A stretch of 64,000 nucleotides of DNA. Origin: Dokdonella_A ginsengisoli. GTDB lineage: Bacteria; Pseudomonadota; Gammaproteobacteria; Xanthomonadales; Rhodanobacteraceae. The position numbers were made by a program, and so were the translations under genes. Shown piece by piece: positions 52,546 through 61,869 of the stretch; position 1 is the stretch's first letter; each line of letters begins with the position of its first letter. The stretch spans positions 930,001 through 994,000 of the forward strand of contig NZ_JBHSHD010000010.1 in the NCBI RefSeq assembly GCF_042652785.1, read 5' to 3'. A model generated the notes under the pieces. It was not told where the DNA came from, ran no database searches, and saw nothing but the letters and a program-made list of their open reading frames with translations.

Positions 52546-54045
52546 ATGTCGCGTTCGGAAAGCTCGCCCCGGCAGCGTTTGCAGGCCGGCCGCCGGCGCA
52601 ACGGCGCACTTCCGCGGCTGGCGCTGGCCGCGCTCGGCGGAGGCCTGGCGGCGGCGGCCGGCGCGGCCGACTACGCCGCCGACCCCGCGTTCAACGGCGG
52701 CCACTACTACGCCGACGCCTTCGCATCGGACAGCAGCCTGCCCGATCACCACTACGCCGGCAGCAAGGTGGCCCGCGCCTCGAACGGCGACGTCGTCGTC
52801 GCCGCGCTGGTCGATGAAGGCTCGCTCGACCCCCAGCTGTACACCGCGGTGGGGTTGATCCGCTACGACCGCGCCGGCGTGCGCGTGCCGTGGACCGCTC
52901 CCGACCCGGCCACCACGCGCCATTTCGACAACTACGTGTTCGTGCCCGGCACCCGCAACGACGCCTCGATCGACGACCTGCGCATCGTCGACGGCCGCAT
53001 CGTCCTGCTGCACACGTACCGGTCCGTACACGACCTGCCCGAATCCAGCCTCGGCTGGATTTCCGTCCTCGACGACGGCGGCCGGCTGCTCTGGTCCGAC
53101 GTGCTCTATCTCAGCGATGGCTCTTCATGGGGCGTGCGCGGCGGCGGCCTGGCGACGTACGCCGACGCCGGCAGCACCTACGTGCTGGTCGCGAGCACCC
53201 ACGTCGCCGCGAAACGGCCGCGATACCAGCGCTTCCGTCTGGAAGCCGGCGGCAACCTGACCCTGCTCGACGACGTCTGGCTGGCCACGTCCGCCTGCTG
53301 GAACGAGCAATGGCAGTGCGATGCGACCGGCATCGCCGTCAGCCAGGACGGCCCGGACGAGCCGCCGCGCATCTACGTCAGCTACGCGTTCCGCGGCTTC
53401 GACGGCGACGACGCCGACGTCGTCGTCTCGCGCATCGACCCGCACGGGAACGGCGACCCGGCGTGGGATCCGAACAACGTGCACTGGAACCTGTCCGACG
53501 GCGGCAGTCGCGACGACGTTCCCGTCGGCATCGCCGTGCGCCGGACCGGTGCCGGCTCGCCCTCTTCGCCGTATCGCGACGAGATCTTCGTCGCCACGCG
53601 CAGCGCGCGCACCTGCCGCCCGGGCATCGGACTGATCCGTTTCGACCACGACGGCGGGGTTGCGGGCCGGGTCCTCGCCGGCGGCAGCGCGTCGAACTGG
53701 GACTGCATCACCGGATCGACTTCGGCCGACGTGCCGAGCGGACTGGCCCTCGACGCGGACCGCCTCGTCGTGGTCGGCAGCCGCACGGTGCATTCGCGAA
53801 GGTTCACCTGGCCGGCGGACGCCCTCGTGCGCCGCTTCGGCTTCGACCTCGCCGTGCGCGGCGAGCAGACGTTCGCCTACCCGATCGGCTCGCCGCGGCA
53901 ACGCGCCTCGGAATTCTCGGGCGCGGCGGTTTCCGGTCCGGACGAGATCGTCGCGACCGGCAGCCTGACCTATCCGGCGACGGCACCCGGCGGACTGGGC
54001 GGCAAGAGACAGGTGGGAACGCTGCGGCTTCGCTGGACGCCGTGA
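52546..54045 (+). CDS. Secreted beta-propeller-like hypothetical protein
   Basis: A 499-residue protein with an N-terminal Arg-rich region and hydrophobic segment (about residues 24-41, LALAALGGGLAAAAGA), a likely signal peptide. The rest consists of repeated strands with GLIRYDRAG, GWISVLDDGG, FRLEAGGN and RFGFDLA patterns, similar to delta-60/PQQ-like or SBBP repeats of beta-propellers. There are no catalytic motifs and no FADGF tail. The exact signal cleavage site is unclear. Confidence 0.65.
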   Translation: MSRSESSPRQRLQAGRRRNGALPRLALAALGGGLAAAAGAADYAADPAFNGGHYYADAFASDSSLPDHHYAGSKVARASNGDVVVAALVDEGSLDPQLYTAVGLIRYDRAGVRVPWTAPDPATTRHFDNYVFVPGTRNDASIDDLRIVDGRIVLLHTYRSVHDLPESSLGWISVLDDGGRLLWSDVLYLSDGSSWGVRGGGLATYADAGSTYVLVASTHVAAKRPRYQRFRLEAGGNLTLLDDVWLATSACWNEQWQCDATGIAVSQDGPDEPPRIYVSYAFRGFDGDDADVVVSRIDPHGNGDPAWDPNNVHWNLSDGGSRDDVPVGIAVRRTGAGSPSSPYRDEIFVATRSARTCRPGIGLIRFDHDGGVAGRVLAGGSASNWDCITGSTSADVPSGLALDADRLVVVGSRTVHSRRFTWPADALVRRFGFDLAVRGEQTFAYPIGSPRQRASEFSGAAVSGPDEIVATGSLTYPATAPGGLGGKRQVGTLRLRWTP

Positions 54046-54099
54046 CAGACGGGTTCGAAGAAGCGGTGCCGGAAAGGAGAACCGGACGCGGCCACGGTG

Positions 54100-54190
54100 T
54101 GGCGGAGAGGGTGGGATTCGAACCCACGTTACGGCATAACCGTAAACCGGATTTCGAATCCGGCGCATTCGACCACTCTGCCACCTCTCC
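54100..54190 (-). tRNA. tRNA-Ser(CGA)
   Basis: A 91-base class II tRNA. The acceptor arm GGAGAGG/CCTCTCC is paired, the anticodon stem CCGGA/TCCGG encloses TTCGAAA with anticodon CGA, the variable arm is long and CCA is encoded. The first seven bases equal those of the tRNA-Ser(GGA) at 43491. Confidence 0.97.
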
Positions 54191-54346
54191 GCAGGACTTC
54201 CGGCAGGCCCGAGTGCTAGGCCCGCCTCCGCGGCGTTCGTCCCTGGGCAGCTGCCTGGCGGCAGTCCGGGACGCAACGGAAGGGCGCGGATGATACGGGG
54301 CCGCGACGCGCGAGACAACCCGTCCGGCGCCGGACCTGCGCCTGCG

Positions 54347-56275
54347 CTACAGATCGCGGGCGACGCGGAAGCCGACGCGTGCGCTGCGCGCCTCGGCCGG
54401 CGCGGCCAGGCGAAAGGCGGAACGGACCTGGTCCGGATCGCTGCCCCAGGAGCCGCCGCGCACCACGCGCCGCTCGCAGCCGGGGTTGACCCAGGCCTTG
54501 CTGTCGCGCGGCGCGCGCACATAATTGTCGTGCCAGCAGTCCTCGATCCATTCCGAGACGTTGCCTTCCATGTCGTACAGGCCGTAGGTGCTCGGCGCGA
54601 ACGTCTTCGCCGGCGCCGGGCCCCAGTAGCCATCGCTGTAGCGCGGGAACGCGCTCGACCAGCTGCGCTTGGACGGCGAGCGGTCGCCCTCGCCGGTGAC
54701 GTTGCCGACCACCTTGTCCGGATCGCCGTCGCCCCACGGATAGCGCGTGCTAGAGCCGGCGCGCAGCGCGTACTCGAACTCGGCTTCGCTGGGCAGGCGG
54801 TATTTCTTGCCGGTGCGGTCGGACAGCCACGCCAGGTACGCGCTGGCGTCGTTCCACGACACGTTCACCACCGGCAGATCGTCGCCGGCGCGTTCACCGC
54901 GGTAGTCGTTCTGCCAGCTCATGCCGGAACGATTGACGATGCGTCCGGTGTTCTCCTCGTACACCGCCGCGCCGCCAAGCCGCTCGGCGTCGGTGGCGTA
55001 CTTGCTCGCGCGCACGAACTCGCGGAACTGCCCGACCGTGACTTCGCTCTGGCCGAGCGCGAAACCGACCTCGATGCGCACGCGCCGCTGCGGTTCCTCG
55101 TTGTCCGAATGGCCCGGCTCGTCGGCCGCCGAGCCCATCACGAACTGCCCGGTGGGAATCACCACGATCGCCGGCGCGCTGCCGGCCGCGTCGAGGAAGC
55201 GGTCGCGCAGGACCTGCCCCGGCTTCAGGCTCGCGTACAGGCGCGCGTTGCGCAGGCGGAGGTTGAAATCGTCCAGCCCGCCGAGGTCCGCGCTGATCGA
55301 CTGCGCCTTCTTCGCCAGCTCCTCGGCGAGGTCGGCGTTGCCGGAATCGAGCGCCGACCGCGCCTGCGCGAGCACCGTCTCGGCGCGCTGCCGGCGGATG
55401 CCCTCGATGCGCGCGCGCGTGTCGAGCAGCGCCTGCGAGCCGGGCCGGATCGCCGAGGCGAGTCCGAGCATGCGGTCGGCGTTTTCGAAGTTGTCCTGCG
55501 CCGCCTCGTTCAGGGCGTGGTCGAGATAGCCGCGCTCGATCTCCGCCAGGCCCGCGTCGACCAGGCGGTTGCCCGGATCCAGCTCGGCGGCCTTGCGGTA
55601 GATCGACAGCGCGTTCTCGTCTGCCGGCTCGGTGATGTTGCCCGTCTTCATCAGCTCGGCGGCGCGCGTGAGCATCGGCAGGATTTCGTGCAGGGTCTTC
55701 AGGCGCGCGCGCGCGGCGGTCAGCTCGCCGTCGGCATGCGGCAGCTCGGCGTACGCGGCGAGATAGCGCTGCGCCGTGTTCTCGTCGCCGCGATCGATCG
55801 CCGCCAAGGCCCAGTCGCGCAGCGCGCCGCCGATGCGTTCGAGTCCGGCCTCGGCCTCGACGTTGCCGTCGCCCTGCGACAGCGCGGAGCGGTACAGCGT
55901 GATCGCGCCGTTCTTCGGATCGAGCAGCGCGCCCTTCTCTTCCGCCGCGCGGGCGCGCTTGAGCAGCGCGGCGACCTCCTTGCTGGTCGGCGCCGGCGGC
56001 CCCATGCGGATCGCGTCGGCGAGCGAGGTACCGACCTCGGCGGGAGGCGCTTCCTCGACCGGCTCGCTGCGCGTCTGCGGTGCGCCCTGCTGCACGGCGG
56101 ACCAGGTCGTCGGTGCACGCTGCCCGACCACGCTCGGCGCGGCCACCGGCTCCGGCGGCGGCTGCAGGTGGAACCAGCCCGGAAAGAAGCGGTATGCGAG
56201 CGCGAGCGCCAGCAAGACAATGCCGGCGGTGCCGCCGAGGGTGTGCTGCTTGCGCGTGAGTTCGCTACCGGGCAT
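54347..56275 (-). CDS. Membrane-anchored TPR / formylglycine-generating-enzyme-like protein
   Basis: A 642-residue protein. One membrane helix (about residues 15-31) is followed by a Pro/Ala-rich stretch, then TPR/Sel1-like helices (about 95-370), and an FGE-sulfatase (SUMF1-type) domain from about residue 385 (FVMGSAADEPGHSDNEEPQRRVRI, WNDASAYLAWLS, LPSEAEFEYALRAG, GNVSEWIED). The cysteine pair of true formylglycine enzymes is not seen in the C-terminal part, so it is probably non-catalytic or binds a different partner. Confidence 0.88.
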   Translation of the reverse strand: MPGSELTRKQHTLGGTAGIVLLALALAYRFFPGWFHLQPPPEPVAAPSVVGQRAPTTWSAVQQGAPQTRSEPVEEAPPAEVGTSLADAIRMGPPAPTSKEVAALLKRARAAEEKGALLDPKNGAITLYRSALSQGDGNVEAEAGLERIGGALRDWALAAIDRGDENTAQRYLAAYAELPHADGELTAARARLKTLHEILPMLTRAAELMKTGNITEPADENALSIYRKAAELDPGNRLVDAGLAEIERGYLDHALNEAAQDNFENADRMLGLASAIRPGSQALLDTRARIEGIRRQRAETVLAQARSALDSGNADLAEELAKKAQSISADLGGLDDFNLRLRNARLYASLKPGQVLRDRFLDAAGSAPAIVVIPTGQFVMGSAADEPGHSDNEEPQRRVRIEVGFALGQSEVTVGQFREFVRASKYATDAERLGGAAVYEENTGRIVNRSGMSWQNDYRGERAGDDLPVVNVSWNDASAYLAWLSDRTGKKYRLPSEAEFEYALRAGSSTRYPWGDGDPDKVVGNVTGEGDRSPSKRSWSSAFPRYSDGYWGPAPAKTFAPSTYGLYDMEGNVSEWIEDCWHDNYVRAPRDSKAWVNPGCERRVVRGGSWGSDPDQVRSAFRLAAPAEARSARVGFRVARDL

Positions 56276-56358
56276 GGTGGTTCGATTATCCGTGCTCCAC
56301 GCCGTCAGTAGAAGCGACGCGGCGCGCCCGGTTCAGCGAACACGAAGAGGAAACCGCC

Positions 56359-57441
56359 TTGGGCGAATGGATCGACCATCCCGACGCACTGACCCGCCTG
56401 CTCGAAAACCCGCCGGCGACGGTCGGGCTCGACACCGAATTCATGCGCATCGACACCTTCCTGCCGAAGCTGGCGCTGGTGCAGATCGAGATCGACGGCC
56501 GCATCGGACTGATCGATCCGGTCGCCGACGTCGATCTCGCGCCGCTCGCCGCGCTGCTCGGCGATGCGGCGCGCTGCTGCGTCATGCACAGCGCGAGCGA
56601 GGACCTGGAAGCGCTGGCGACGCGCCACTGCGCGCTGGCGCAGCTGTTCGACACGCAGATCGCCGCCTCGTTCGCCGGGCTCGGCGCCGGGCTCGGTTAC
56701 CAGAAGCTCGTCAGCGCGCTGCTCGGCGTCGACCTGCCGAAGGCGGAGACGCGCTCGGACTGGCTGCGCCGCCCGCTCAGCGCGCAGCAGCTCGAGTACG
56801 CCGCGCAGGACGTCGTGCACCTGCCCGCCCTGCGCGCCGAGCTTTCTGCGCGCCTGGAAACGCGCGGCTACCTCGCCTGGTTCGCGCAGGACTGCGCGCG
56901 CCTGCTCGAACGGGCACGCCAGCGCGAACCCGATCCGGAGCCGCAGCAGTCGATGCGCGGCGCGGCCGACTGGCCGCGCGAGCGCCAGGCCCTGCTGCGC
57001 CGCGTGCTGCTCTGGCGCGACCGCACGGCGCGCGCGATCGACCGGCCACGGCCGTGGCTGCTCGACGACGCGCACGCATTGGACCTGAGCGCGCGTCCAC
57101 CCGCCGATGCCGACGAACTGGCCGAACGCACACGCGGCCTGCGCGCGCTGCGCGGCGCGCAGCGCGCGGAACTGCTCGACGTACTGCAGCAGCCACTGAC
57201 GCCGGAGGAGCTTCAGTTCGCGCCGATCCCGGCGGCGCCGTCGCCGCGCGAGAAGGCCGCGATCGCCGCGATGAAGGAGGTGGTCGCCGCGCGCGCGAAG
57301 GAGCTCGATCTGCCCGAGGGCCTGCTGTGCGCGCGCCGCCATCTCGAAGCCCTGCTCGCCACGCAGCGCTGGCCGGCTTCGCTCGACGGCTGGCGCCGCG
57401 ACGTGCTGCACGATGCGCTGCTCGCGCGCCTGCCCGACTGA
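56359..57441 (+). CDS. rnd: Ribonuclease D
   Basis: 3'-exoribonuclease for tRNA maturation, 360 residues. DEDDy active-site motifs are visible: DTEFMR (about 25-30), an HSASEDLEAL motif and YAAQDVVHL, and an HRDC domain follows (about 210-290). The start appears to be TTG at 56359 with GAGG about 10 bases upstream. It is divergent from the FGE-like gene. Confidence 0.94.
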   Translation: MGEWIDHPDALTRLLENPPATVGLDTEFMRIDTFLPKLALVQIEIDGRIGLIDPVADVDLAPLAALLGDAARCCVMHSASEDLEALATRHCALAQLFDTQIAASFAGLGAGLGYQKLVSALLGVDLPKAETRSDWLRRPLSAQQLEYAAQDVVHLPALRAELSARLETRGYLAWFAQDCARLLERARQREPDPEPQQSMRGAADWPRERQALLRRVLLWRDRTARAIDRPRPWLLDDAHALDLSARPPADADELAERTRGLRALRGAQRAELLDVLQQPLTPEELQFAPIPAAPSPREKAAIAAMKEVVAARAKELDLPEGLLCARRHLEALLATQRWPASLDGWRRDVLHDALLARLPD

Positions 57442-57528
57442 GCCGCATGCCTTAGCGAACTGCTTACACACGAGGTGGCGACTTCGGCCACACTGCCGCG
57501 CCGTTCGCCGAAGAAAGAAGGAACCTGC

Positions 57529-57993
57529 ATGCGCCGCATCCGTCCGGGACGCTACGCCGCCCTCGCCCTCCTCGCCGCTCTCGCGCAGACCGCTACCGGC
57601 GTTCACGCCGAAAGCGACGCCCAGGTCTACGAGAACGCGATCGAACGCACCGCGCGGCTGTGTCCGGGGCACTCCGTCGAGCGCAGCACGCCGGGGGTCA
57701 AGGCGATCCAGGTCGGCGCCCTGCGCGTGCTGGCCAAGCGCGACGTGACGCTGTGTCCCGATCGCCGCCTCGACGCGGCGACGCCGGTGGTGTGGTACGG
57801 CCGCGCCAGCGCGTACGCGTGGAATCCCGAAGCGACCGGCGCCGTCGCCGTGCTCGCGACCCGGGTCGACGCGATGACGCGCAAGGAGGACTTCCCGGTC
57901 GAGACGCTGGTGTGGAACGCCGACGGCAGCGAAGCCAAGGGCGTCACCGTGCCCACGCTGGAACTGCGCCCGCGCCCGGCCGCGGCGTACTGA
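57529..57993 (+). CDS. Small secreted hypothetical protein
   Basis: A 154-residue protein. The signal peptide (about 1-27) ends in an AHA-like site. The mature part is short, with two cysteines (LCPGHS, LCPDRR) and beta-rich segments. There is no known domain that I can name. A GAAGGA ribosome site lies 5 bases before the ATG. It is oriented away from rnd by 87 bases. Confidence 0.7.
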   Translation: MRRIRPGRYAALALLAALAQTATGVHAESDAQVYENAIERTARLCPGHSVERSTPGVKAIQVGALRVLAKRDVTLCPDRRLDAATPVVWYGRASAYAWNPEATGAVAVLATRVDAMTRKEDFPVETLVWNADGSEAKGVTVPTLELRPRPAAAY

Positions 57994-58030
57994 AAAGGCG
58001 GCGCTTCGAACACGTCCGTCGCCAGCGCGT

Positions 58031-58831
58031 TCAAGGCTCGAAGCCGTCGGCGAAGAGGCGGTCGCGGCCACCGTTGCGATGCAGCGCCCAGCCGTTGCGC
58101 ATGACGATGCTCGACGGGCACGCACCGGTGCCGTAGTGGTTGTTCGGCACGCCCGCGTGGACGCCGCCGCCGTTGCCGTCCGGCGGTCCGAACAGCACCG
58201 TCGATTCCGGCAGCTGGTCGCAGGAGGCTGCCTGCGGCGCGTACCACTCGACCCAGTTGATCACGTAGCTCTTCAGCCACTGGTACGCGTGCGGCACGCG
58301 GATGTAACCGACCACTTGCGCCGTGCCGGCGGTCACGTCGCCCAGCTCGCCGACCCACCAGTCGCCGGCCGCATCGCTGCCTTGCACCCACACGCGCGTG
58401 CGATAGCGGTGGCCGGGCACCCACGCGTACGGAACCATCGTCTGGTAGCCGTCGCCTTCGCCGGTGAACGGCCGGCAGATCGCGCCGGGAACGTCGGCGC
58501 AGTTCGCAGCGTTCGCGCCCCAGATCGAAAAGATCGCGCGCTTGCCGTTGGCGTCCTTCTGGATGCCGATGTAGCCGCCGTCGCCGGTCACGATGCCGAA
58601 CTGCGAGGAATAGAAATAGGCGAACGGCACCTGCCCCGGCCCCACCGTCGGTTCGTTGAGCGGCTGGATGTATCCGTCGAGGTTAAAGAAGCCTTCCGCC
58701 GGCTGGTCCGGCAGCCACCAGTCCGAGTAGGTTCCCTGCGGACCGACGGCGCGCGCCTGCGGAACGGCCGCAAGGACGACGCCGACGCCGAGCGCCGCAT
58801 GCAGCAGGGTTCGCACCGTGATCGCGATCAT
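58031..58831 (-). CDS. Secreted DUF3472-like protein with FADGFE tail
   Basis: A 266-residue protein with a signal peptide (about 1-28). The central GGYIGIQKDANGKRAIFSIWGA and GYIRVPHAYQWLKSYVINWVEWY segments resemble DUF3472-type carbohydrate-associated beta domains. It ends DRLFADGFEP, nearly identical to the tails at 23467 and inside the metalloprotease. It is probably extracellular; the function is unknown. Confidence 0.75.
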   Translation of the reverse strand: MIAITVRTLLHAALGVGVVLAAVPQARAVGPQGTYSDWWLPDQPAEGFFNLDGYIQPLNEPTVGPGQVPFAYFYSSQFGIVTGDGGYIGIQKDANGKRAIFSIWGANAANCADVPGAICRPFTGEGDGYQTMVPYAWVPGHRYRTRVWVQGSDAAGDWWVGELGDVTAGTAQVVGYIRVPHAYQWLKSYVINWVEWYAPQAASCDQLPESTVLFGPPDGNGGGVHAGVPNNHYGTGACPSSIVMRNGWALHRNGGRDRLFADGFEP

Positions 58832-58951
58832 TCTCCGGACCTCCCGTGACGGCGGACGGCGCCGAACGCACCGCTCCTCTGCCTGGGTTTCGCAAAACGC
58901 CGCGCCGGCGGCTCATGCGCCGCGCGGTTCCGTCCGGCCGCCGCTTCGCGC

Positions 58952-58982
58952 TTGACAAGCGCCGGGGCGATCTGGGCACACT
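58952..58982 (+). promoter_or_regulatory. Probable thr operon promoter
   Basis: A perfect -35 TTGACA at 58952-58957. The -10 at ordinary spacing is poor (GGCACA at 17 bases, or CACACT at 19). Transcription would start at about 58987, essentially at the leader peptide ATG. Confidence 0.6.
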
Positions 58983-58988
58983 CGGGAC

Positions 58989-59063
58989 ATGAACGCGCGC
59001 GGCACCACGACGATTACCGCGACCACCACGACGACCGTGGTGCGGGTGCCCGTGCGCGACTGA
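58989..59063 (+). CDS. thrL: Threonine operon leader peptide
   Basis: A 24-codon ORF with nine Thr codons and one Ile codon, among them five consecutive Thr (MNARGTTTITATTTTTVV). It lies 100 bases before thrA, exactly where a Thr/Ile-sensing leader is expected. No ribosome site is visible upstream, consistent with a leaderless message. Stalling on Thr or Ile codons would control the hairpins that follow. Confidence 0.9.
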   Translation: MNARGTTTITATTTTTVVRVPVRD

Positions 59064-59120
59064 TCCAAGAAGCCACGGCCCCGCCCTCGAAAGAGATGCG
59101 GGCCGCAGCGCTGGCGACCC

Positions 59121-59158
59121 GCCTCCCTCGAACCGGGGCCTCCGACCACCAGGAGGCC
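59121..59158 (+). promoter_or_regulatory. Leader hairpin that covers the thrA ribosome-binding site
   Basis: GGCCTCC (59137-59143) pairs perfectly with GGAGGCC (59152-59158), which contains the thrA Shine-Dalgarno AGGAGG, 5 bases before the ATG. A second anti-SD copy, GCCTCC (59121-59126), could replace the first. There is no T run, so the hairpin looks suited to blocking translation rather than terminating. Confidence 0.7.
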
Positions 59159-59163
59159 GTTCC

Positions 59164-61668
59164 ATGTCCGATGCCGCCGTCGCCGCCGAGCCTGCGCCCG
59201 CGCGTGCCGCCGCCGTTCCGTTCGCCGCGCACAAGTTCGGCGGCTCCAGCCTCGCCGATGCGGCGTGCTTCCGCCGCGTCGGCGCGATCCTGCGCGCACA
59301 GCCCGGCGCGCGCCAGCTGGTCGTCGTCTCGGCCATGCGCGGCACCACCGACGCCCTGATCGCGCTCGCCGACGAAGCCGTACGCGGCGCGCCGGACTGG
59401 CGCGGCGGCTGGGAGCGCCTGCGCGAACGCCATCTCGACACGGCGCGCGAGCTGCTGGGCAGCGCGACGGTGGAAACGCTGGCCTGGCTCGAAGCGGAAT
59501 TCGCGCGGCTGTCGAACCTGCTCGGCGCCCTCGCCGTGCTCGCCACGCCGAGCCGCGAAGCGCTCGAGGCGATCCAGGGACTGGGCGAAGTCTGGTCGGC
59601 GCACCTGCTGTCGCGTTCGCTGGCGCTCGACGGCGCCGGCTGCGCCTTCCTCGACGCACGCGAGGTGCTGGTCGTCGAGCACGGCGAGCTCGGCGCAATC
59701 GTCGACTGGGACGACAGCGCACGCCGCTTCGCCGACTGGCGCCGAGACAACGCGCAGGACCGGCTGGTCGTGACCGGGTTCGTCGCGCGCACGCACGCCG
59801 GCCGCGCCACGGTGCTCGGACGCAACGGCAGCGACTATTCCGCCGCGATCTTCGCCGCGCTGTGCGACGCCGGCGAGCTGACCCTGTGGGGCGACACCGA
59901 CGGCGTGCTCTCGGCCGATCCGCGACTCGTTCCGGACGCCACGCCGCTGCCGCAGCTGAGCTACGACGAAGCCTGCGAACTGGCCTACTTCGGCGCCAAG
60001 GTCATCCATCCGCAGACGCTGACGCCGGCGATCGCGCGCGGCCTGCCGGTGCGCATCCGCAACACGTTCAACCCCGCGCACGCCGGCACCGCGATCGGCG
60101 GCGCAGCCGCGGCGCAGGCGGAACAGCCGCCGGTGAAAGGCATCAGCGCCGTGCGCGACCTCGCCGTGCTGACGCTCGAAGGCGCCGGCATGATCGGCGT
60201 TCCGGGCACCGCCGAGCGCACCTTCGGCGCGCTGCACGACGCCGGCGTGTCGGTGGTGATGATCTCGCAGGGCTCGTCCGAACATTCGATCTGCTGCGTG
60301 GTGCGCGGCGCCGACGCGAGCAGCGCGGAAGCGGCGCTGCGGCGCGCGTTCGCCGCCGAGATCGCGCGCGGCGAGATCCATCGCGTCAGCGTCAGCGGCG
60401 ACATCAGCGTACTCGCCGTGGTCGGCGACGGCATGGCCGGCACGCCCGGCGTCGCCGCGCGCACCTTCGGCGCGCTGGCGCGCACCGGCGTGAACATCCG
60501 CGCGATCGCGCAGGGAGCCTCGGAGCGCAACATCTCCGTTGCCGTGGCCAGCGCCGACACCGCGCGCGCGCTGCGCGCCGTGCACGCGGCATTCTGGCTG
60601 TCGCCGCAGACCCTGTCGATCGGCCTGATCGGGCCGGGCAAGGTCGGCGCCGCCCTGCTGCGGCAGATCGAGGCGGCGCGGCCGCGGCTGCTGCGCGAGA
60701 ACCAGCTCGACCTGCGCCTGCGCGCCGTCGCCACCAGCCGTCGCCAGTGGCTGGGCGAAGCCGGCGCGGCCGCGCAATGGCAGGAAGCCGCCGCGGCCGG
60801 CTGCGATCTGGACGCCTTCGCGCGCCACGTGCAGGCCGAACACCTGCCGCACGCGGTGATCCTGGACTGCAGCGCGAGCGGCGCGGTCGCCGAGCGCTAC
60901 GCGGACTGGCTCGGCGCCGGCATCCACGTGGTCACCCCGAACAAGCAGGCCGGCGCCGGTCCGTCCTCGCGCTGGCGCGCGATCCGCGCGGCGACCGCGG
61001 GCGGCGCGCGCTTCCGCTACGAGGCGACCGTCGGCGCCGGCCTGCCGGTGATCTCGACCTTGCGCGACCTGCTCGACACCGGCGACGAGCTGCTGGCGGT
61101 CGAGGGCATCCTCTCCGGCACGCTGGCCTGGCTGTTCAACCGCTACGACGGCACGCAGCCGTTCTCGCAGCTGGTGCGCGAGGCGCACGCGCTCGGCTAC
61201 ACCGAACCCGACCCGCGCGACGACCTGTCCGGCACCGACGTCGCGCGCAAGCTGGTGATCCTCGCGCGCGAAGCCGGGGTCGGACTCGACCTCGCCGACG
61301 TCGCCGTCGAGAGCCTGGTTCCCGCCAGCCTGCGCGACGTCGACGCCGATGCCTTCCTGCAACGCCTGGACGAACTGGACGACGCGATCCAGGCGCGCTG
61401 CGCTGCGGCGCGCGCCGAAGGCCGGGTGCTGCGCTACGTGGCGCGGCTCGACCGCGACGGCACGGCCAGCGTCGGGCTCGCCGCGGTGCCGCTCGACCAC
61501 GCCTTCGCGCACCTGCGCCTGACTGACAACATCGTGCAGTTCACCACGCAGCGCTACCGCGACAATCCGCTGGTCGTGCAGGGTCCGGGAGCCGGTCCCG
61601 AGGTGACCGCGGCCGGCGTGTTCGCCGACCTGCTGCGCGTGGCGGCGGCTCTTGGCGCGAAGCTGTAA
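59164..61668 (+). CDS. thrA: Bifunctional aspartokinase I / homoserine dehydrogenase I
   Basis: An 834-residue fusion. The N-terminal aspartokinase (KFGGSSLAD, about residues 22-30, and VLGRNGSDYSAA) is followed by regulatory ACT-like domains (about 320-470) and a C-terminal homoserine dehydrogenase with GLIGPGKVGAALLRQI and GTLAWLFNRYDGTQPFS. It channels aspartate to homoserine. Threonine feedback on such fusions is known from E. coli ThrA. Confidence 0.96.
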   Translation: MSDAAVAAEPAPARAAAVPFAAHKFGGSSLADAACFRRVGAILRAQPGARQLVVVSAMRGTTDALIALADEAVRGAPDWRGGWERLRERHLDTARELLGSATVETLAWLEAEFARLSNLLGALAVLATPSREALEAIQGLGEVWSAHLLSRSLALDGAGCAFLDAREVLVVEHGELGAIVDWDDSARRFADWRRDNAQDRLVVTGFVARTHAGRATVLGRNGSDYSAAIFAALCDAGELTLWGDTDGVLSADPRLVPDATPLPQLSYDEACELAYFGAKVIHPQTLTPAIARGLPVRIRNTFNPAHAGTAIGGAAAAQAEQPPVKGISAVRDLAVLTLEGAGMIGVPGTAERTFGALHDAGVSVVMISQGSSEHSICCVVRGADASSAEAALRRAFAAEIARGEIHRVSVSGDISVLAVVGDGMAGTPGVAARTFGALARTGVNIRAIAQGASERNISVAVASADTARALRAVHAAFWLSPQTLSIGLIGPGKVGAALLRQIEAARPRLLRENQLDLRLRAVATSRRQWLGEAGAAAQWQEAAAAGCDLDAFARHVQAEHLPHAVILDCSASGAVAERYADWLGAGIHVVTPNKQAGAGPSSRWRAIRAATAGGARFRYEATVGAGLPVISTLRDLLDTGDELLAVEGILSGTLAWLFNRYDGTQPFSQLVREAHALGYTEPDPRDDLSGTDVARKLVILAREAGVGLDLADVAVESLVPASLRDVDADAFLQRLDELDDAIQARCAAARAEGRVLRYVARLDRDGTASVGLAAVPLDHAFAHLRLTDNIVQFTTQRYRDNPLVVQGPGAGPEVTAAGVFADLLRVAAALGAKL

Positions 61669-61674
61669 GGCGTT

Positions 61675-61858
61675 CCCGTCTCCCGCTTGCGGGAGAGTGA
61701 TTGCCGCTGTCGACCACGTCGTTTTTGTTTTCCTTCTCCCGCTTGCGGGAGAAGGTGGTCCGCAGGACCGGATGAGGGAATGCGCAGTGAATCGCCTCAC
61801 TGCGAAAACCCTCACCCGCGCCTTCGGCGCGACCTCTCCCGCACGCGGGAGAGGTGAA
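61675..61858. repeat. Foldback repeat cluster between thrA and thrB
   Basis: Three copies of a CTCCCGC...GCGGGAG palindrome lie at 61678-61698, 61733-61756 and 61834-61855. The second (with GGTGGTCCGCAGGACCGGATGAGGG) and the third are inverted relative to each other, and GCAGTGA/TCACTGC forms the centre. The block sits in the only gap of the thr operon, 201 bases, with no coding sequence. Confidence 0.8.
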
Positions 61859-61869
61859 CACCCAAGAAC

